Notes under the pieces: model-generated
The model's database searches: none
Seen by the model: the letters and a program-made list of their open reading frames with translations, nothing else
What the model was told of the DNA's origin: nothing
Source: Accumulibacter sp.
GTDB lineage: Bacteria; Pseudomonadota; Gammaproteobacteria; Burkholderiales; Rhodocyclaceae
DNA: 64,000 nucleotides
NCBI GenBank assembly: GCA_024235715.1
Contig: JACKLW010000014.1
Coordinates: 62,001-126,000 of the forward strand
Reading direction: 5' to 3'
Translations under genes and position numbers: made by a program
Part shown: positions 56,801 through 56,978 of the stretch, piece after piece
Position numbering within the stretch: position 1 is the stretch's first letter
How the letters are laid out: the number at the start of each line of letters is the position of its first letter

Positions 56801-56978
56801 CAAGGGCTTCGAACGCGAGCTTTTTCGCGGGAACCGGGCTTCGCGCCCGCGCCCTGCTTTTCCTTGCTGGCTCTCGCCCGGGCTGCCAGAAGGCCGCCCG
56901 CAAGGCCGCGAGCAGCGGCTGCACCATCAGCCGGCGGCTTTGATCGAGACAAGCGTTCCTGCCTGCAGGCTTGCGCAT
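18696..56978 (-). CDS. Giant modular surface/secreted protein (12,760 aa) with GH19 and metalloprotease modules
   Basis: A single unbroken frame encoding about 1.3 MDa. The ATG at 56978 follows a strong AAGGGGGAAGGA Shine-Dalgarno; the frame opens at 57002. Modules by residue: basic head and LEPR-XLL (1-70); PPC-like repeats (~71-3430); 23 CARDB repeats (3444-~6420); PPC-like and IPT-like segments (to ~6640); unassigned segment (~6640-7290); propeller (~7430-7730); Ig/cadherin-like repeats (~7955-8930); YD-like (~9300-9395); dockerin-like (~9526-9574); propeller (~10345-10730); PG-binding-like (~11005-11047); GH19 (~11352-11580); matrixin zinc site HEYGHAAGLDH (11946-11956); cadherin-like and DUF4114-like domains to the end. 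No classical signal peptide and no RTX nonapeptides are visible. Adhesion plus wall/protein hydrolysis is an inference from the domains. Confidence 0.9.
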   Translation of the reverse strand: MRKPAGRNACLDQSRRLMVQPLLAALRAAFWQPGREPARKSRARARSPVPAKKLAFEALEPRLLLAGDPGAAVLTIAGAIDVPGEQDLYQFTVEEPTRIVFDSLTNRGDLNWRLDGPAGLVSGRSFSATDSLAAASPVGELAPGSYELSVDGQDDALGAYELRVIDTASATAIVPGSPVSGVLDDGKQTAIYRFAARAGDSFFINIEDIEALASGSLSARLLDPFGRQEGSSFAAGNGGERVTVQYSGEYLLLLEGGIANEQALNYAFSVQAIQDSHQPLRLGELTSADIDQAGKIAHFGFDLGASTPLVFDSLTDAGFNWSLAGPAGAHVARRTADGSASFSGRERLVLPPGSYTLSVDLDGAATGSFPFRLLGADSAQPLTVGTSRAGRLDPARGSRLYKVDLAAGDKLFLEARSLSGGALDWRLIDPWGVRVAAASFDPTATDPLPFTAASSGEHWLLLDGADGNAADADVAFEFSLNAVPDLARPLTIGDLVSDEIASAGQATVYGFALSSETQLAFDSQSDRADIVWSLTGPRGSEVSDRRFDASDGAGRLGVLTLPAGNYQLAVHGSGSATGAFAFRLLDLAAAPALSPGTAISTRLSPGNSTQAYRFVAEAGDQISLRSNGGETSWRLIDPYGRELAATPTASTAAANDSETILLATSGAYTLLLEGRVDAATQVDHDFQLDIVGHVTPGGLPDGEALALGSVVAGLLPGADATRTYRFTLAADSQLLIDSQGDASSAVWSLLGPRGTEVANRNLLASDAASANPLLSLPAGDYVLTVKGAAQAGNVFGNGAYAFRLLDVASLPQIAPGQTITTMRLPASATIGYRVDASAGNRLILQAADSAGGVWRLLDPFGRQLAVVSGQAIETGLDIATSGSYTLLNDGYPGANGASNVHFKLGQASRIGAALSFNRPISVSPGGVGSTAEYGFTLDQPGTIIFDALSGPDSRWMLSGAQGTVQGWTSFRDDEARMLRLPAGPYLLILETYSQETSDYRFRVLDANAAIDLASGATINETVAAGETRLYRFSASAGDRGTLKQRDLATGDQKNISWRLWDPYGHPVATSGEGMTATLLPTSGEYLLAVFPHFADRRPDAEPRPLAFTFALSTDRTAPLTLNQRTIGRIERPGEAVRHGFTLTAPTELLLDTGDANGDFSWTLSGPRGDEIPLHDPGSTIAPTSFASPRASLLSLPAGNYHFTVASTTLAIGDFTFMLRDAGTLPALPLETLNALTLNPASQAQAYQLVVDQDSEFLFTPTATSVRDADWRILDSVGATRVGGTMSESTELFALPAGRYTFVVDSRQVDSSSDSYEFLLRQMRVRTEALTLDSQAHEISGSIEQPGQIRDYSFSTDSPTTLVLDALSARDDLAWQLAGPGGLVHSEDHLGGPGSITPLQLDTPGRYRLRIIPYFGATGEFRFRLIDARYAAPLPLDSERTLLLDPGSSVRVFQIEAEAGDHFRFDVKSLSGGVASAQVSAPGDPVPLLSASVAPGSPFVKRLATGGRQLFIVAGSGASDAPLTLGYSASLARPRVSSVGIGSEARGSTRIAGLADQWRFSLLQPTRLLFDGLAGSGNHWTLWAADGASVASGACDGNKLLSLAPGAFRLEVQADQVADLGPYAFRLLDFALAGTLSSNQDSSGSLAGNTAASIFRILPARNGQALSIDAIASNGESGAVTVHDADGMLLGEYALPVLGLADVPGVDGSERLLVVDGFAAAAKPLRYTLSARQSQPPRVLPGETLTGTLARAGDRISYRVVVPFGQDLPAQAWVHDAGGDDSNIRWRLLPAGDDAEIADWWPDARDAGNAEAYDWLVSAGDYDLSIEANADDAAFTLQLLTGDTAIGIPATGLHQKMAHGRDALVYEYNVGEVGDTRVLNTHHLQLETADASLLQWTLYDADGWQIVGSDSGGTFELDDLAAGRHLLVVAGRAEANESVDFDLTLSPATVVPGERISGHLSDTEPIRSYVLRVPAAGHFQVHDGGSDAGVKWRLHPLAAAAESSDWISLGAVPARAPHPEGSYPFLDDLRGGSYVFEVSADTEDAAFVFHVVDLDRAPSLFSGETAVEFSAGEQIKVFRLDPSPAGRFLQLALDGGDEDEEEIVWLLFDADQRLISQGSGTSASIRTPVDNAPYTVELMRRAALAETSSLSVRLSLTSGPPPTVQLDEVTTVSLDASNAYEVTFALVVTDGSRLLVDALSDVRNVDYEILSANGRRLANHYLGNRNVSLLDLEPGRYTMRLYANSTPETEASTVDFSFQLLDVLRGHREILTTAMPLNGTFAPGSEQTQVYRLHARAGDTLSIAVSTATGFQERAYEASQTLFDPFGRVVATTWLGSGPLQRTLDESGTYTLVVSGGQGSVGSLDYSISASLLAREERSQIPSTLLTPGVDIRDVLAGAGKAYRFTLTEPGLLVLSGRTSGGSSPWWAHWVVRDAAGFLSGDHGYWNGFDDSVAPLALAAGDYTIEVSEYYGEGGSFAFRVDGSTAASPAVPGSRFGDSGAALYKVDLVAGSEYLLHTPGSAEWTIHLPDFSLARRLAGSDLLRFVPALDGTWYFARGWDLSGDSTLLLEHAGNPIIIGASVAGQLTAHGTGDLYQLSLAEDKRLLLNFTQLDAPVRVLLYQGNDLYRTIDAHSALSFPITTLQLAAGAYRIEIHPGQGATGNEAYAFRLLDFADAQALTPNATAAGSLQAGESVIYSLDLAAGTLLDYLPVTVDAFDGQWQLFDRDAAAIASGSLTEQASLSPVSATGRHFLVWDSNPGHSAGSGQRPYRFGLKAAQTITPGERVDGLAFAGGTLATYRLTLSTATRLLIDRVKNASDDADFAWWISRDDQLLVQGDLYGASTLADQLPIVELPAGSYLLEFEASDEQTQADDFAFRLLDLAQSQAVQIGARTSGERPAGEAATFNFVGQAGDELTIRQYLGDNDRWWLLDEFGRETANGEGSGWSGFLPRSGTYFVLRDDGGGAAADGSLRVYDFGLSTTATRTPAPTEMPSIAVDSVVDGMLDDHGSRSYRFTTNSAGALWLAPLTPDFAAHVEVRSASGWRIHAADYFDATHQTIQLPAADSYTLELRDVYGRQNARSLRFSLRDLSAAVPLQAGSQGSGSVRHAGDVQAYRFTVSDGEGVVVAGDPASANGLSWRLISPFGDKLAEGDVRYTSTLQALAAGDYLLLIDGGIDESAASYAFTLRKPSARQATALPLNSLLKPTLAAGGEARYTLRLEQPGVVAFDSLTADVGLHWQLAGPAGKLLFSRAMLASAGGDFAGYLAAGDYMLLIANPGNAEASGAFRVLDPAGAKPLAVEATQTTSTTPANGMQLFRFDALAGERYFLDALVTDGDTSRSATSRAVPYWQLLDPLGREVVADTPMGTASATPAYSDPQTGQVLYRHGFRGIDRETASLQLSGTYTLVVSGLAPADSTPAHAAFRLFRLPAQPPIAIDAFASAGSPDLTLTGLTVNPAGSIQTGQTIDIEWLIENAGVQSTASSWNDRVIVRNLDTGRIVADVLVPYDAATRGNGPIAPGGSRHRSQTLFLPDGSDAAGRLQVMVIADADNVVRERGAGGDRERNNALSIDIDAVRAAHSELHIENLAFDPTAAFEPGASVTVNWETANRGTQAAVPGWSEHLELRNLTTGALLATVAVPDPASTTPLAVGATRSQSARLVWPGGVNAAGRFALRVVISGQDGNIAQHAELIHEVGADLQIRNLRVDGADIHAGGMVSIRWQEWNEGGSSTATAFNERIVVSRPDAVLPLLDTSLAYDPLAETAGRGNGPIGPGEHRERSFSFRLPEGIRGTGNIEISITADRDNNGFGMLFETDSGKPGRDAESNNSASLQLRSAPVAYADLQVEAFAAPTSGIAGDMISIDWRVANRGAADSEADWSDQLVISRDAVIGNSDDVVVGSFRHVGGLRSGESYTQSVTAALPFAGQGRFVLGVRADAGQEVIEPDTRADNIAGTAIELQTPAADLTISSIVLPTVASSAETIRVSWSVRNDGKARSDLALWNDRLMLSTDANFDAGDSVVASLPHAGTLAPGESYLAETMLTLPRLESGAFFLIVDADAGRRVSENGSTANNRAASATPLRIEQTPTADLAVGEVVGPTIMRPGESGSISYTMRNLGNAPAAYRWRERIFLDQGSAGLREVANVADPAPLAAGAIVARSVNFTLSAATAAGEFRWLVVIDSEEASNELLVDNNRAASTETLRVVRSDLGISTVDYPSRVESGSKLHLEWTVLNSAASTSGSWSDRVFLTHNDQQHQVAEIKHSGPLDTGASYVARADFDVPVDFVGDYELIIVSDANAAIADRDRDNNRFAAPLTIELVPYVDLVIDGLTLAPEGPLQPGETVTANWLTSNRGSRTLDEPWSERLELLDSDSNRVVATLELVNDAPLAAGASRANSARFPWPSGAAAAGRFSLRVSTDAGAQIDEANPDGSAEANNSAALQRISGPDLLVRELHVLAADAPQIHAGGLLNISWETWNEGSSASDASFDERISARSIADDVIIADALLHFDPLATVDGMPGSALRPGEHRQRSVSLLLPEGVKGSGDIELTVTTDQGRAGVGVIFETNANGDAESNNSASVLFASAARAYPDLRIENANAPQTAVGGELAEISWTVANRGQVEASGAWSDQVVLSTDQFIGNGDDLVLGDFQHAGELQPGESYTQNVALRLPIRNTTTCYLGVRTDSRHAVEPDPEADNFSAAMAIDLITPIVDLTVTALTTPTSASSGDTLSISWEVRNLGNATTDRGHWNDRIILSPDTKPSSDDIIVAGSLAHSGVLGPGQGYRGQAALTLPRDLAGDYFVLVETNADRQASEGSRDTNNTAASALHIALTPTPDLTVGEVSGPDALRPGDQASVSYKVANAGAASTTTAWHDRIYIEDASGTLHEVASVLNSAALAPGSSFTRSASVTLPASLPDGEWRWLVAADSDDSLYERGAEDNNVARASNALRIARVDLSLVETSTAPRVSSGSLLHVEWRVQNGGGVALGSWNDQVFLGNAEGMHKLAEISHTGPLATNDSYEASADLAVPLDFSGAYELLVVSDSGEVLDDGKRSNNRAGVPVTVDLSPYADLAVTSIGAPATLIADPATLTVTWTVVNQGSGAGRFDNWTDHVLLSRDDILGNADDLIIGEYRHDGVLIAGESYTRSESIALAARSSGRFRLFVVSDAYGEVFENHSETNNAGRVTQVVDVMPSAYADLRVASLSSDGTPASGRSLAVSWEVVNDGIGSTDAAEWTDQLWLSRNADGSDVVVQLGPARHIGQLAVGDRYTRRMEVTLPEGISGTHYLNVRTGGPFEFVFTDNNSATSRPLPVVLSPSPDLRVESIVAPASVQEGALVDVTWSVANQGDADASGVWVDSVWLVPTSGTAAAVALGSFSQQSGLAAGMRYTRTEQLRLPTKTDGLYRLKVVSNAMLGSSSSGDQVYEHGAARDNNTLLAAEPTAIEPGERPDLRVASVIVPEQVTAGTAAAIRYTIHNLGAAPADGRWTDRVYLSPDATLSAGDTLLGEVANAGALAPGESYAAETAFLDIPIRWRGDAYLIVVADGNHQVDEYPNETNNAQAAHFTIDAVPFGDLVTSHVVAPDQAVHGAGIEVRYQVSNLGNQTTRGEMATLDSWTDSIWLSLDKRRPGAYKGDILLGSFTHVGNLGVGENYLGKVRVSLPDALRSGEYFVTVWSDTYDVVLEDTLASHINADDPTQVDNNNYQARPIKVLGIAPPDLLISEVIGQQSALAGDSYSFSYSVQNRGDAFTGTWTDSVYLSDSPDWNVARDLWHLADISQSRTLGFGERYTLSQTVRLAPSVSGRYLIVRTDAGGRVGEADEDNNSLAAPSQVSAAAADLRVTGVRSEPSSFSGEETTLSWTVSNFGNAVWAGTRSWVDSVYLSSDPSFIPERATALGSVLHANVDGLAANASYTSTATVRLPAGTGGRYYLYVITDAERENGDPRMRRARQELWPSGDLAGGIAWYAGANGQAGSVFEGAGNDNNIGRGTLDVRYREADLQVDDVVVSATGAASGQPLTISWTVSNRGDRETRISNWVDGVYLSRDASLDYSDYALQTWAVRLQENGQPQGLRPGESYTASLSATLPESIGGDFHVLVKADSAIFRSSSLGERSSIRDGLPTLGRYGDAAGAVAEFADEGNNLGSTALSISLATPPDLQLANVLAPAGVLAGQDFSVAYRVVNAGGNTPGEQGSWYDLIYLSRDRFLDVAQDHYLGYLEHLGGLAAGSSYDASLKVTAPQQLSGPYYVFVVADPARAWGAGEFGRVREFAAEQNNAAAAPQPLLIGIPPPADLVTTRVIVPASAGIGDPIRVDYHVANQSSNPASGRWTDAVYLSSDNQWDLGDLLLGKIDHAGGLGANAGYDGMLEVTLPPLKDGSWRVIVRPDLYNEVFEGSIRYTAAGLSLPPGEVNNRSASGATLQVSVPQLQVGVPLDTMLSPGQARLYKVAVAAGETLRVSLDAGAGAGASDSDSGNEGNEGNELYLRHGDVPSGHTFDAAYDNPLATDQEAWLPTTLSGDYYVLVRSRQVAARSPLTLRADLLPLSITRISPDQGGSGDDEHRWVSVDIEGAYFKPGALVKITRPGVHEAEPERWQVLDATHIRAIFDLRSLPLGLYDLTVINPDGQRVTEAQRFLVTRGIEADVSIGIGGPRTLDPGENGLYSVALQSLSNVDTPYVRFDLGVPEMGYSDEVLNGLALPYLVVGSNVGGRPDGATLDPAGNTQSYGPSPVAGTTRPDIPWARLDNVQNTAGVNLIPGYALDLAAGAYVGTSFNVQTYPGLAEWLARDFEGLRARLYALHPEWQGRGLLDGGVQDLDRIAGGLANRFLSTNPDEHLLPIEALAMPFRFNLAGAATPLTRDEFIAEQVEYAARLRAAILIDSAAPASLAALAADPGQWVAGWLGALEAAGWLRPRDEAPPIRANPKVVGLNSTLATGVLLARGGDTYRTQGDLLEFFTTVQQWYGDTARHAGDPQAMRAAVDYVEVRQALAGYVEIPVPVMAERADYDRQAAQATHFINFDVFAGGRSELEYLRHVGVLDADFKPLPGQALDLGRYLQQAASQLAAGTQLLAVTGPQAAPGEDGRAYVPAATPLSYTLDFGNPSETAAGQLRLLSQLDASLDARSFRLGDLEIGDINVHLPVGQASFQGDFDFSGSKGFVLRISAGIDVSTRIATWLLQAIDPQTGEVLRDATRGLLARSDGVQSQRGSLRYTVSADDASAPGVDIAASARLFIDQSPPIDSGSVLVRLDAEAPRTALTVTALGDDAQGAPSFDVRWHAEDTENSGNGGSGIKSVTVYVAENGGNFRIWQRQLDPTIGQAIFTGTAGTRYEFLATATDRAGNREAVAVASAILPDDGARQEILDALGVNPSLLPTAELPLAAADRSYPANALFAEAMSQLPGRVAAGRSSELRSVLAPFALRSFAEGYAGSDADIGAQALVELPDHSFLASAGAERNQVFHIGKTGSNARDARLEPLFSLDAPITDMAVDHLGQLWVMTGAELLQLDASSGEIVGRHHAPGGDPLTHALAIDPNSGDIYASSGTGIEIFNPAEADPARAWRHFSGQRVGDLAFAADGRLWAVRWSGAEIAGAQRNPRSEIISLPLGGAAAGRAEIEYRLAGVIDSIAFGAAGTALEGLLIASSNLRQRVVNTGAEGTPHESPVWMIELASRRALPVASDGSRGESVVATTDGRILVAQTTRIDEIAARQAPVVRAITIPDGGLLPLPINQIGVVFDQPMWLGLSAEGADDATDGMADSRSVLNPANFTLTMLGANTGAVVKPQAIRWDSATRTAWLEITGLAAGAYQIDVSASLQSDNEMPLHGGYASSFTALADMSSQLRLDFSDTRAMRATGEVSYDVRVTNVGDDAIRGPLILVLDAGRYFTDSIADAQPGNDAQAELWTIDLSEALRARGGGLAAGATIAARTIRIIPAGEFALRAGLADLRKVNLEHGVYAFPRDNLPPSLGLADRFDDEQLPAATVGEAWNATIEAIDPDSARLWWQLVEAPAGVTLTPSTEIDSADDGYHATATLTWTASKDADASTPIVVRVEDSRGGATVRDFRLPVSGGNHAPVIYGARDTGLAEGETLSLPLHAADADGDRLTLAMRNLPPGASFDAASAVLHWTPDYEQAGVWDDVTLVASDGRTISSQSFTITVEQGYAYPTLATVAPQALREGEAWALQLAATVPGMIAGHSQADGTTLSLEYGARWLPGGATLDPQSGWLAWTPGFNQHGSYRVPISVVATWTTLAGETRRTAIDRELVLEVTNSNGEPIFESAENWQVIEGQPLRISVFAFDPDNPEFEPPLRPRPDAEASGPETTAPSVSYQLTGLPAGAIFDAETLEIVWTPDYTQAGRYEVVVTASDDGDGTGIPALSQLALPIVVSNSNRAPQIGDLGNAFVDAGDVIVIPVDISDADARPGSSPLTVAIDGLPRFATWTPPGAAANAQHGVIRFAPEAGDRGDYTITITATDDGDGNPTQALSTARSFVLSVRSNSEAPLIAAPRQVVAVIGQPLSVNVIASDLDQDPLSWTTKGLPFGAEFTASARYGQATLTWTPTATDLGSRDVELIATDSGLPPQGGGFNNPEQPLPNVGRHTLRIVARSDNAAPALLGVVVNGESLADADGSTIHIEAREGRPLDLEIFAQDSDADLIDWRVTELPRSMTFTADDKRAAFSWTPDRFAAQDGSEAETIAGLWHFRVTASDGAAEFVRDVEIAVANNNQPPRIAPIPLQLVNENETLAFALLASDPDGDTVHLSLIHDQHTPAGASFNAASGRLEWTPDQDVVDNGVADSQPYTLTFRADDGQGAANSSSTQTVQLRVLDVNRRPQISAGNHAVLIGDMLSIPVRFGGASEGISANDPDGSPQTKALTISFQGLPEGASYDAQNQRLNWTPGAGQIGDFAVTASISDGHGGDGTASGTFILRAIADAAATAPTIAVTTTPAAPALPGQAILLSVRADAWSGIAQLTVSARGPAIAADTWQSVALDGAGRVRLTPTQAGLIEIRVTATDRDGFTSTRMQTLRVKDPADNAAPLIAWSGELADAGASSQPRSLRTSTAITARFSEAQLMGWQLQLAAAGSNVWQTLAAAEAPAITVAQPLVLADLDPQQFDNGIYQLRLSAWDLAGHSSEIAAALIFDSAEKTFASHTGSDASVALAGHTLALARQWHAANNAAPGIPVGDFGNWTLPLLATRLSSDQPETLAGGATSPWAVGARVWLSIPGDLADAKASLTHLSFTLGAQSERLGAETDAPRIWHPAFTTDRGWMLQARASDERRAVDNLQRQGDRLYEQGSGLPWVPNAYSLTAPDGTCYALDAQGRIVSVRFTDGQAWLVSDAGIAAIGGDFNERMDFQRDGAGRIVRITTPAADTGNSLARTAIAYRYDSAGRLILVRHLGGSDLGTPIAYDATGAVVTGPLTANLGTAANWASSNASTWRGELTADTKVELAFSVRESEIASTIHAPGSDGAVILVLETMLPADGLVEVAGAQIVGSTAADRRVSQLLRVTEAGVKLVRLSGTGAAQVSISVAGDLSGDGQVDAVDSRAWERAATGQDLLADIDGDDRIGSADRQLLYANLGFRANRAPVTNTTLGPLKTHTDLGTRSALSEIAEDREGDTLFWRILGSTHGSAHLDADGKTLDFTPQTGYSGDATVTVQADDGFTAGAAIELTINVSDARLRQLRLAPLPVLASGQFARLQATADFDDEASVIITDASYLTLGTADLASLGGRMPSPLQVDDTRDMFHATGVGPALLVAERVDHDGRLVQAVRTINVRAAGLPPDANESYDGSDYATEGTPIIEPDVYPAALTLTPGDTRQLKVHLMDPFGDQQADIHTPRQTIFPGEPAALESYTDPDSGDSFEIIIPAAPPVYSGTRYLVSDASVATLADDGLITALKAGDVSISIVHLASSVDVYGQIGEQIIAQTDIRLRVQNAQLTDDDATTDAPAGITIAADQGGVVQAASGETVMIGAGALTADALVSINRIALADLIAETGMAAPEPGILQALGAFRLDLGEEPTSIPVQLAITLQDHTGVEIGDEVLFLRRGTAPDAAGAMHDKWWVVDNGFVGTNAQGHLVARTASPPYKGVSASGDLLLVKTSTNSQTGAVTIKGAGLDVFALTMNSLAISTAGDLASGGLAGAGAATNLIGILAGLSEIQAISLEFGGVYQVVPVAKSLDKGQLTLTIGSTAAGSAATSDANTAPVITAVRMLASGKLQLTLENLQPVTLPGRPAQAAALRFWLSPEDLTIDHLGKAVSARWSDDDQSLRDGLRLWQKVADLEAVAPGTDRMTVDIAIPQQFALGLHTLTVQRMLQTVDPTVPGSTRWLANGETGSVRLEGEADFSVVTQANMIQIFRNGQIVKEIPCLYANGNPAGISGSKTDQIAFSLDNRLLFVAGAYGDIHVIDTATMTLATSFSVGTANVSSLAVSGQSLYVAEGGYHDPGGKYRLLRVNIDETDADFLSIQQLVLPAAVSGRNAPYGYVDMALTHGAHTYLAVTASHQSLGVSMVRSQPDGGKVFILDLDQFRESNGRLVASGPDAFLQVDFPARQGKGPQFISSAGIKGNTLRFLLSDAFDQDAGLATLTVELSDSGKLTGAPAFRQVAMSGALPGTNRRDGSYQLNIQRAQSPAVVTALDGNEYALVADYFFDFVDPLYALDDPRNGGRQMGGKLGIIKNPFAASPEYLGATSPIIGANFSRLQLSDGGTTLWADIRYWPTIGEPPPPSGILVWNLDSLIAAAERNSLARQASPQPLPFDREQVNGITTQVVTPSKFDLASSRTLASGWIYGMAASQFLQPDAVEFTSPIDGGKFLRTRIEPDKDSKVPEINYGDIARIDLFRLIRDEYAITLADLEDADLNINWENIEVGGAAQAVKDARGFLLTAEREDGFASAQAAGEKSYKGQQAVDSDLGKTTLSNSGIIFLAPTIDVDRLRQGKTLLARDISITLKGYDKNDPEKRLLLKLRVVDYARAPDTVFFGDRPLNNPGYHSFEPAAATFSAKKSANNDLLDVWRVEQRLKYLGYGLSSVNTGEITVNGTIDDAERIALRQFDQIVDGKTEYVATVTETVIAKGKKKTVTKPLPPVTLTSDDVAWLNAYNAPHWLNFFPSGKQQLLGWENKTDLTKPKEAMGTSWIYDLMLAGQEGNKTSDGKIRAKLWYSGTNTLGTILGLGIREDYISKNNQQHISGKDVINGIIPRTPPPTITNVAAYARNQWDYENAKTISSMLFNNNLNNFDVATRTFGNNPSNGTPQKAQANKQNEALLDFVAVYASTQRNGTRESTKIANGDAETIRTSLFGDGSSTGSIIDSEALLIGGVSLQIGSQMTAESLGRIMGNINGVNYNDWLEPIQNAMLEFEITTPQRIAAFLAQVKQESGGMRHIIESFNYSQAGLANTFSYLRTHNARDATGNTRTLAQLWGRQLGEATIPHDRQVRIANTVYSSEAIASLGNGNIASGDGWLFRGRGLKQITGRANYQAFADYLTDHPIAGQPTGTELMSNPELLSSNRYLAARSAGWFWRIGSSAGNLNTRADGLDLSKSDTEMQRFRQISYGIGRKSPAERWEKYKRNVDLVQTGGNPYENLTQALTRLGFSTSGKKSYEDRFGIVLRPPSRQELSTQEPIKASAEKSTAATVSSAITALPTTYEYRTTTTETHLNFPLREHNMFTLDFTDYLASNNHAATIAQVQTAEMRTGNTLREMGICHVVPNVPENRTQTKSGTYPAQQPVFPYTDVSFYFLQYEDRDIRKWYGNAGPFDQSSVSVTQAPTHGVLLPAKCEEHRAYCEHKAFYYKPTDGFFGDDSAVIDAKVNGLKVRLRYYFHAIDATSYSEAEVCKSSGGYRNWKISQWPTDVENKSLFEQQESGLLAGGPTAGGDVSVTYEDLSGAMLAQVTTHGANIQMTLDNTAAGHGWFIDLTPSDNTEYLPTSNPLEWIARADSDADGKMDLMTVLLHEYGHAAGLDHSADSHGLMASTLLPGVRRLPSSTELAALRHFLADSDSAPTPYEPSTPPGAPLPLSRGLQSWRPSRLRPSDRTDLDEPDRGAPPTQFSILANATLENQTFSSATGWTTTGDVLFEQGGATLREAAITQSRLNQVFVLGANDRTLAFTLTNITLDDLDAAPDDAFEVALVDATTGQSLLGGIGLANSDAILNLQADGSEHKAAGVSTVRKQDGSLSVTVDLAGIAAGTVVNLAFDLIGFGRGLAAASSQVTISSLQLGSSASPEARDDHASTAEDVALTIDVTNNDRGADPIDVSPILVDGPAHGHVMANTDGSFSYTPQADWHGEDRFSYRLESGGVHSNVATVSLTVIPVNDPPTVADRSVVLDEDSEITLDLRDGASDVDGDALGFSTGRPQHGTLVRNADGTVTYRPAADFSGEDRVVWTASDGELSTESLLHLTITAVNDTRLANDGATTIERSRSTALDLPSNDPDADGGALMPAVAVPVTSTAEPAVIGAAPFVTNKAVRVSGAPGTLTTVTMRRTIAQTGDIGEIGLFRVDDPAGRIGPLAPGDPTYARAALASDRRVIVFAGGAPQGSTASVRLPAGQGIGFYAMHGGSGAQWPGANAASLLDETPLVLFSVPEANPDRSAHLRSIWQRDGKLTLAWKDPRGDGDFDDVLIDVSGITTALPAAMLEAGAGDGGADSPTARLLDGPIAAGIDAASRLLAWNVSQTGSHPFQLDIDDARGSRIEGRSVRLVTRRKRPASATARGANDVLSTRIDWSGAKPACFTAASFEQNKWLAAFLGVEPKDRARLGLPTWEITVDR
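21080..21300 (-). other. Matrixin-like zinc-metalloprotease site
   Basis: His11946 to His11956 read HEYGHAAGLDH, the HExxHxxGxxH metzincin motif with catalytic Glu11947. It is followed by a Met-turn candidate (Met11964, in SHGLMAS) and preceded by a DADGKMDLMTVLL strand. The catalytic domain would be short; the surrounding upstream sequence is in the AT-richer island. Confidence 0.75.
21290..23650. other. AT-richer island inside the giant gene
   Basis: By eye the GC content falls sharply here: bases 21421-21480 contain about 37% GC and 22501-22560 about 45%, against 65% in a typical 60-base line elsewhere in the gene (31021-31080). The frame continues unbroken. The island covers residues about 11,110-11,895, that is the GH19 module and the region just before the zinc site, and codon choice shifts to A/T-ending codons. 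Confidence 0.85.
22240..22925 (-). other. GH19 chitinase/endolysin-like catalytic module
   Basis: Residues about 11352-11580. The first candidate acid is Glu11370 in AFLAQVKQESGG and the second Glu11379 in IIESFNYS, nine residues apart, the spacing I recall for bacterial GH19 enzymes (E68/E77 of Streptomyces ChiG). The family motif GDGWLFRGRGLKQITGRANY-like sequence follows, then a SAGWFW helix. Endolysin-type GH19 members cleave peptidoglycan or chitin; the substrate here is not determined. Confidence 0.8.
23838..23966 (-). other. Peptidoglycan-binding-like motif
   Basis: Residues about 11005-11047 read VEQRLKYLGYGL followed by an ITVNGTIDDAERIALRQFD-type end, which has the R-L-x-x-L-G-Y...G...D...A-x-x-x-F pattern of PG_binding_1 domains. 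It comes about 300 residues before the GH19 module, an order also seen in endolysins. Confidence 0.55.
24800..25945 (-). other. YVTN-like beta-propeller segment
   Basis: Residues about 10345-10730 with blade-like strands such as QIAFSLDNRLLFVAGAYGDI, VIDTATMTLATSFSVG and SLAVSGQSLYVAEGG, as in YVTN/WD40-like propellers. It immediately precedes the lytic part of the protein. Confidence 0.6.
28257..28404 (-). other. Dockerin type I-like calcium-loop pair
   Basis: Residues about 9526-9574 hold two EF-hand-like loops, DLSGDGQVDAVD and DIDGDDRIGSAD, each followed by a short helix and separated by about 20 residues. This is the dockerin type I arrangement. No cohesin domain was recognised in the window. 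Confidence 0.75.
28795..29085 (-). other. YD/RHS-like segment
   Basis: Residues about 9300-9395 include YALDAQGRIVSVRF, FQRDGAGRIVRITTP and YRYDSAGRLILVRHLGG. The Y-D-x-x-G-R-(L/I) pattern is that of YD repeats of RHS proteins. Only about three repeats are present, and no RHS core signature or toxin tip is seen. Confidence 0.6.
30200..33115 (-). repeat. About nine Ig/cadherin-like (He_PIG-type) repeats
   Basis: Residues about 7955-8930. Units of about 100 aa carry a N-x-x-P-x-I start, a G-(E/D)-x-(L/I) strand, DAD.D.LT..., PPGA.FD...L.WTPD and a final VTASDG-like strand, typical of putative Ig domains with cadherin-like calcium sites. Confidence 0.8.
33800..34690 (-). other. NHL/SMP-30-like beta-propeller segment
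   Basis: Residues about 7430-7730 contain repeated blade-like patterns such as ITDMAVDHLGQLWVMTG, ALAIDPNSGDIYASSGTG and DLAFAADGRLWAVRW, each D-x-x-G-x-L/I-hydrophobic, as in NHL or SMP-30 propellers. Confidence 0.65.
35100..37070 (-). other. Unassigned non-repetitive segment of the giant protein (residues ~6640-7290)
   Basis: After an IPT/TIG-like strand set (near 37,350-37,080) comes a long segment unlike its neighbours. It has several amphipathic helices (for example around LAEWLARDFEGLRARLYALH and DRIAGGLANRFLSTNPDEHL), aromatic residues, and later a beta-rich part with SRQLD-type strands and DIDVST-like pieces. I do not recognise a family. Confidence 0.5.
37542..37605. repeat. In-frame microsatellite cluster within the giant gene
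   Basis: On the plus strand TTCGTTGCC occurs three times (37542-37568), followed by GCTGTC twice (37569-37580) and GGCGCC three times (37584-37601). All units are multiples of three. They encode a GNE/DSD/AGA low-complexity linker between strands of a PPC-like domain. Confidence 0.85.
41775..44021 (-). repeat. Six-CARDB block, copy B (residues 4320-5068)
   Basis: CARDB units 8-13, directly abutting copy A and matching it unit by unit in order and nearly in length (749 versus 742 residues). The copies are clearly diverged, so the duplication is old or has been shaped by selection. Confidence 0.8.
44022..46247 (-). repeat. Six-CARDB block, copy A (residues 3578-4319)
   Basis: CARDB units 2-7. 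In order, each resembles units 8-13 of the next block: for example IHAGGMVSIRWQEWNEG here and IHAGGLLNISWETWNEG there, and GPTIMRPGESGSISY here and GPDALRPGDQASVSY there. Length 2,226 bp against 2,247 bp for copy B. Confidence 0.8.
46691..56768 (-). repeat. About 16 paired PPC-like repeats (residues ~71-3430)
   Basis: Tandem beta-domains of roughly 100-110 aa alternate between two forms. Form A carries a VFDSL...W.L.GP.G pattern and ends in a FRLLD-like strand. Form B carries YRF.A.AGD...W.L.DPFGR and ends with an S/G-x-Y-x-L-L-L-E/D pattern. The pair repeats about every 210 aa. The pattern resembles bacterial pre-peptidase C-terminal domains. Copies in the middle (about 51-49.5 kb) are more diverged than those at either end. 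Confidence 0.75.
56775..56804 (-). other. LEPR-XLL motif of the giant protein
   Basis: Residues 59-68 read LEPRLLLAGD, preceded by a basic, Arg-rich stretch and AFEA. This is the LEPR-XLL signature found at the N-terminus of many very long repeat proteins. Its role is not settled to my knowledge; a targeting or sorting function is often supposed. Confidence 0.85.
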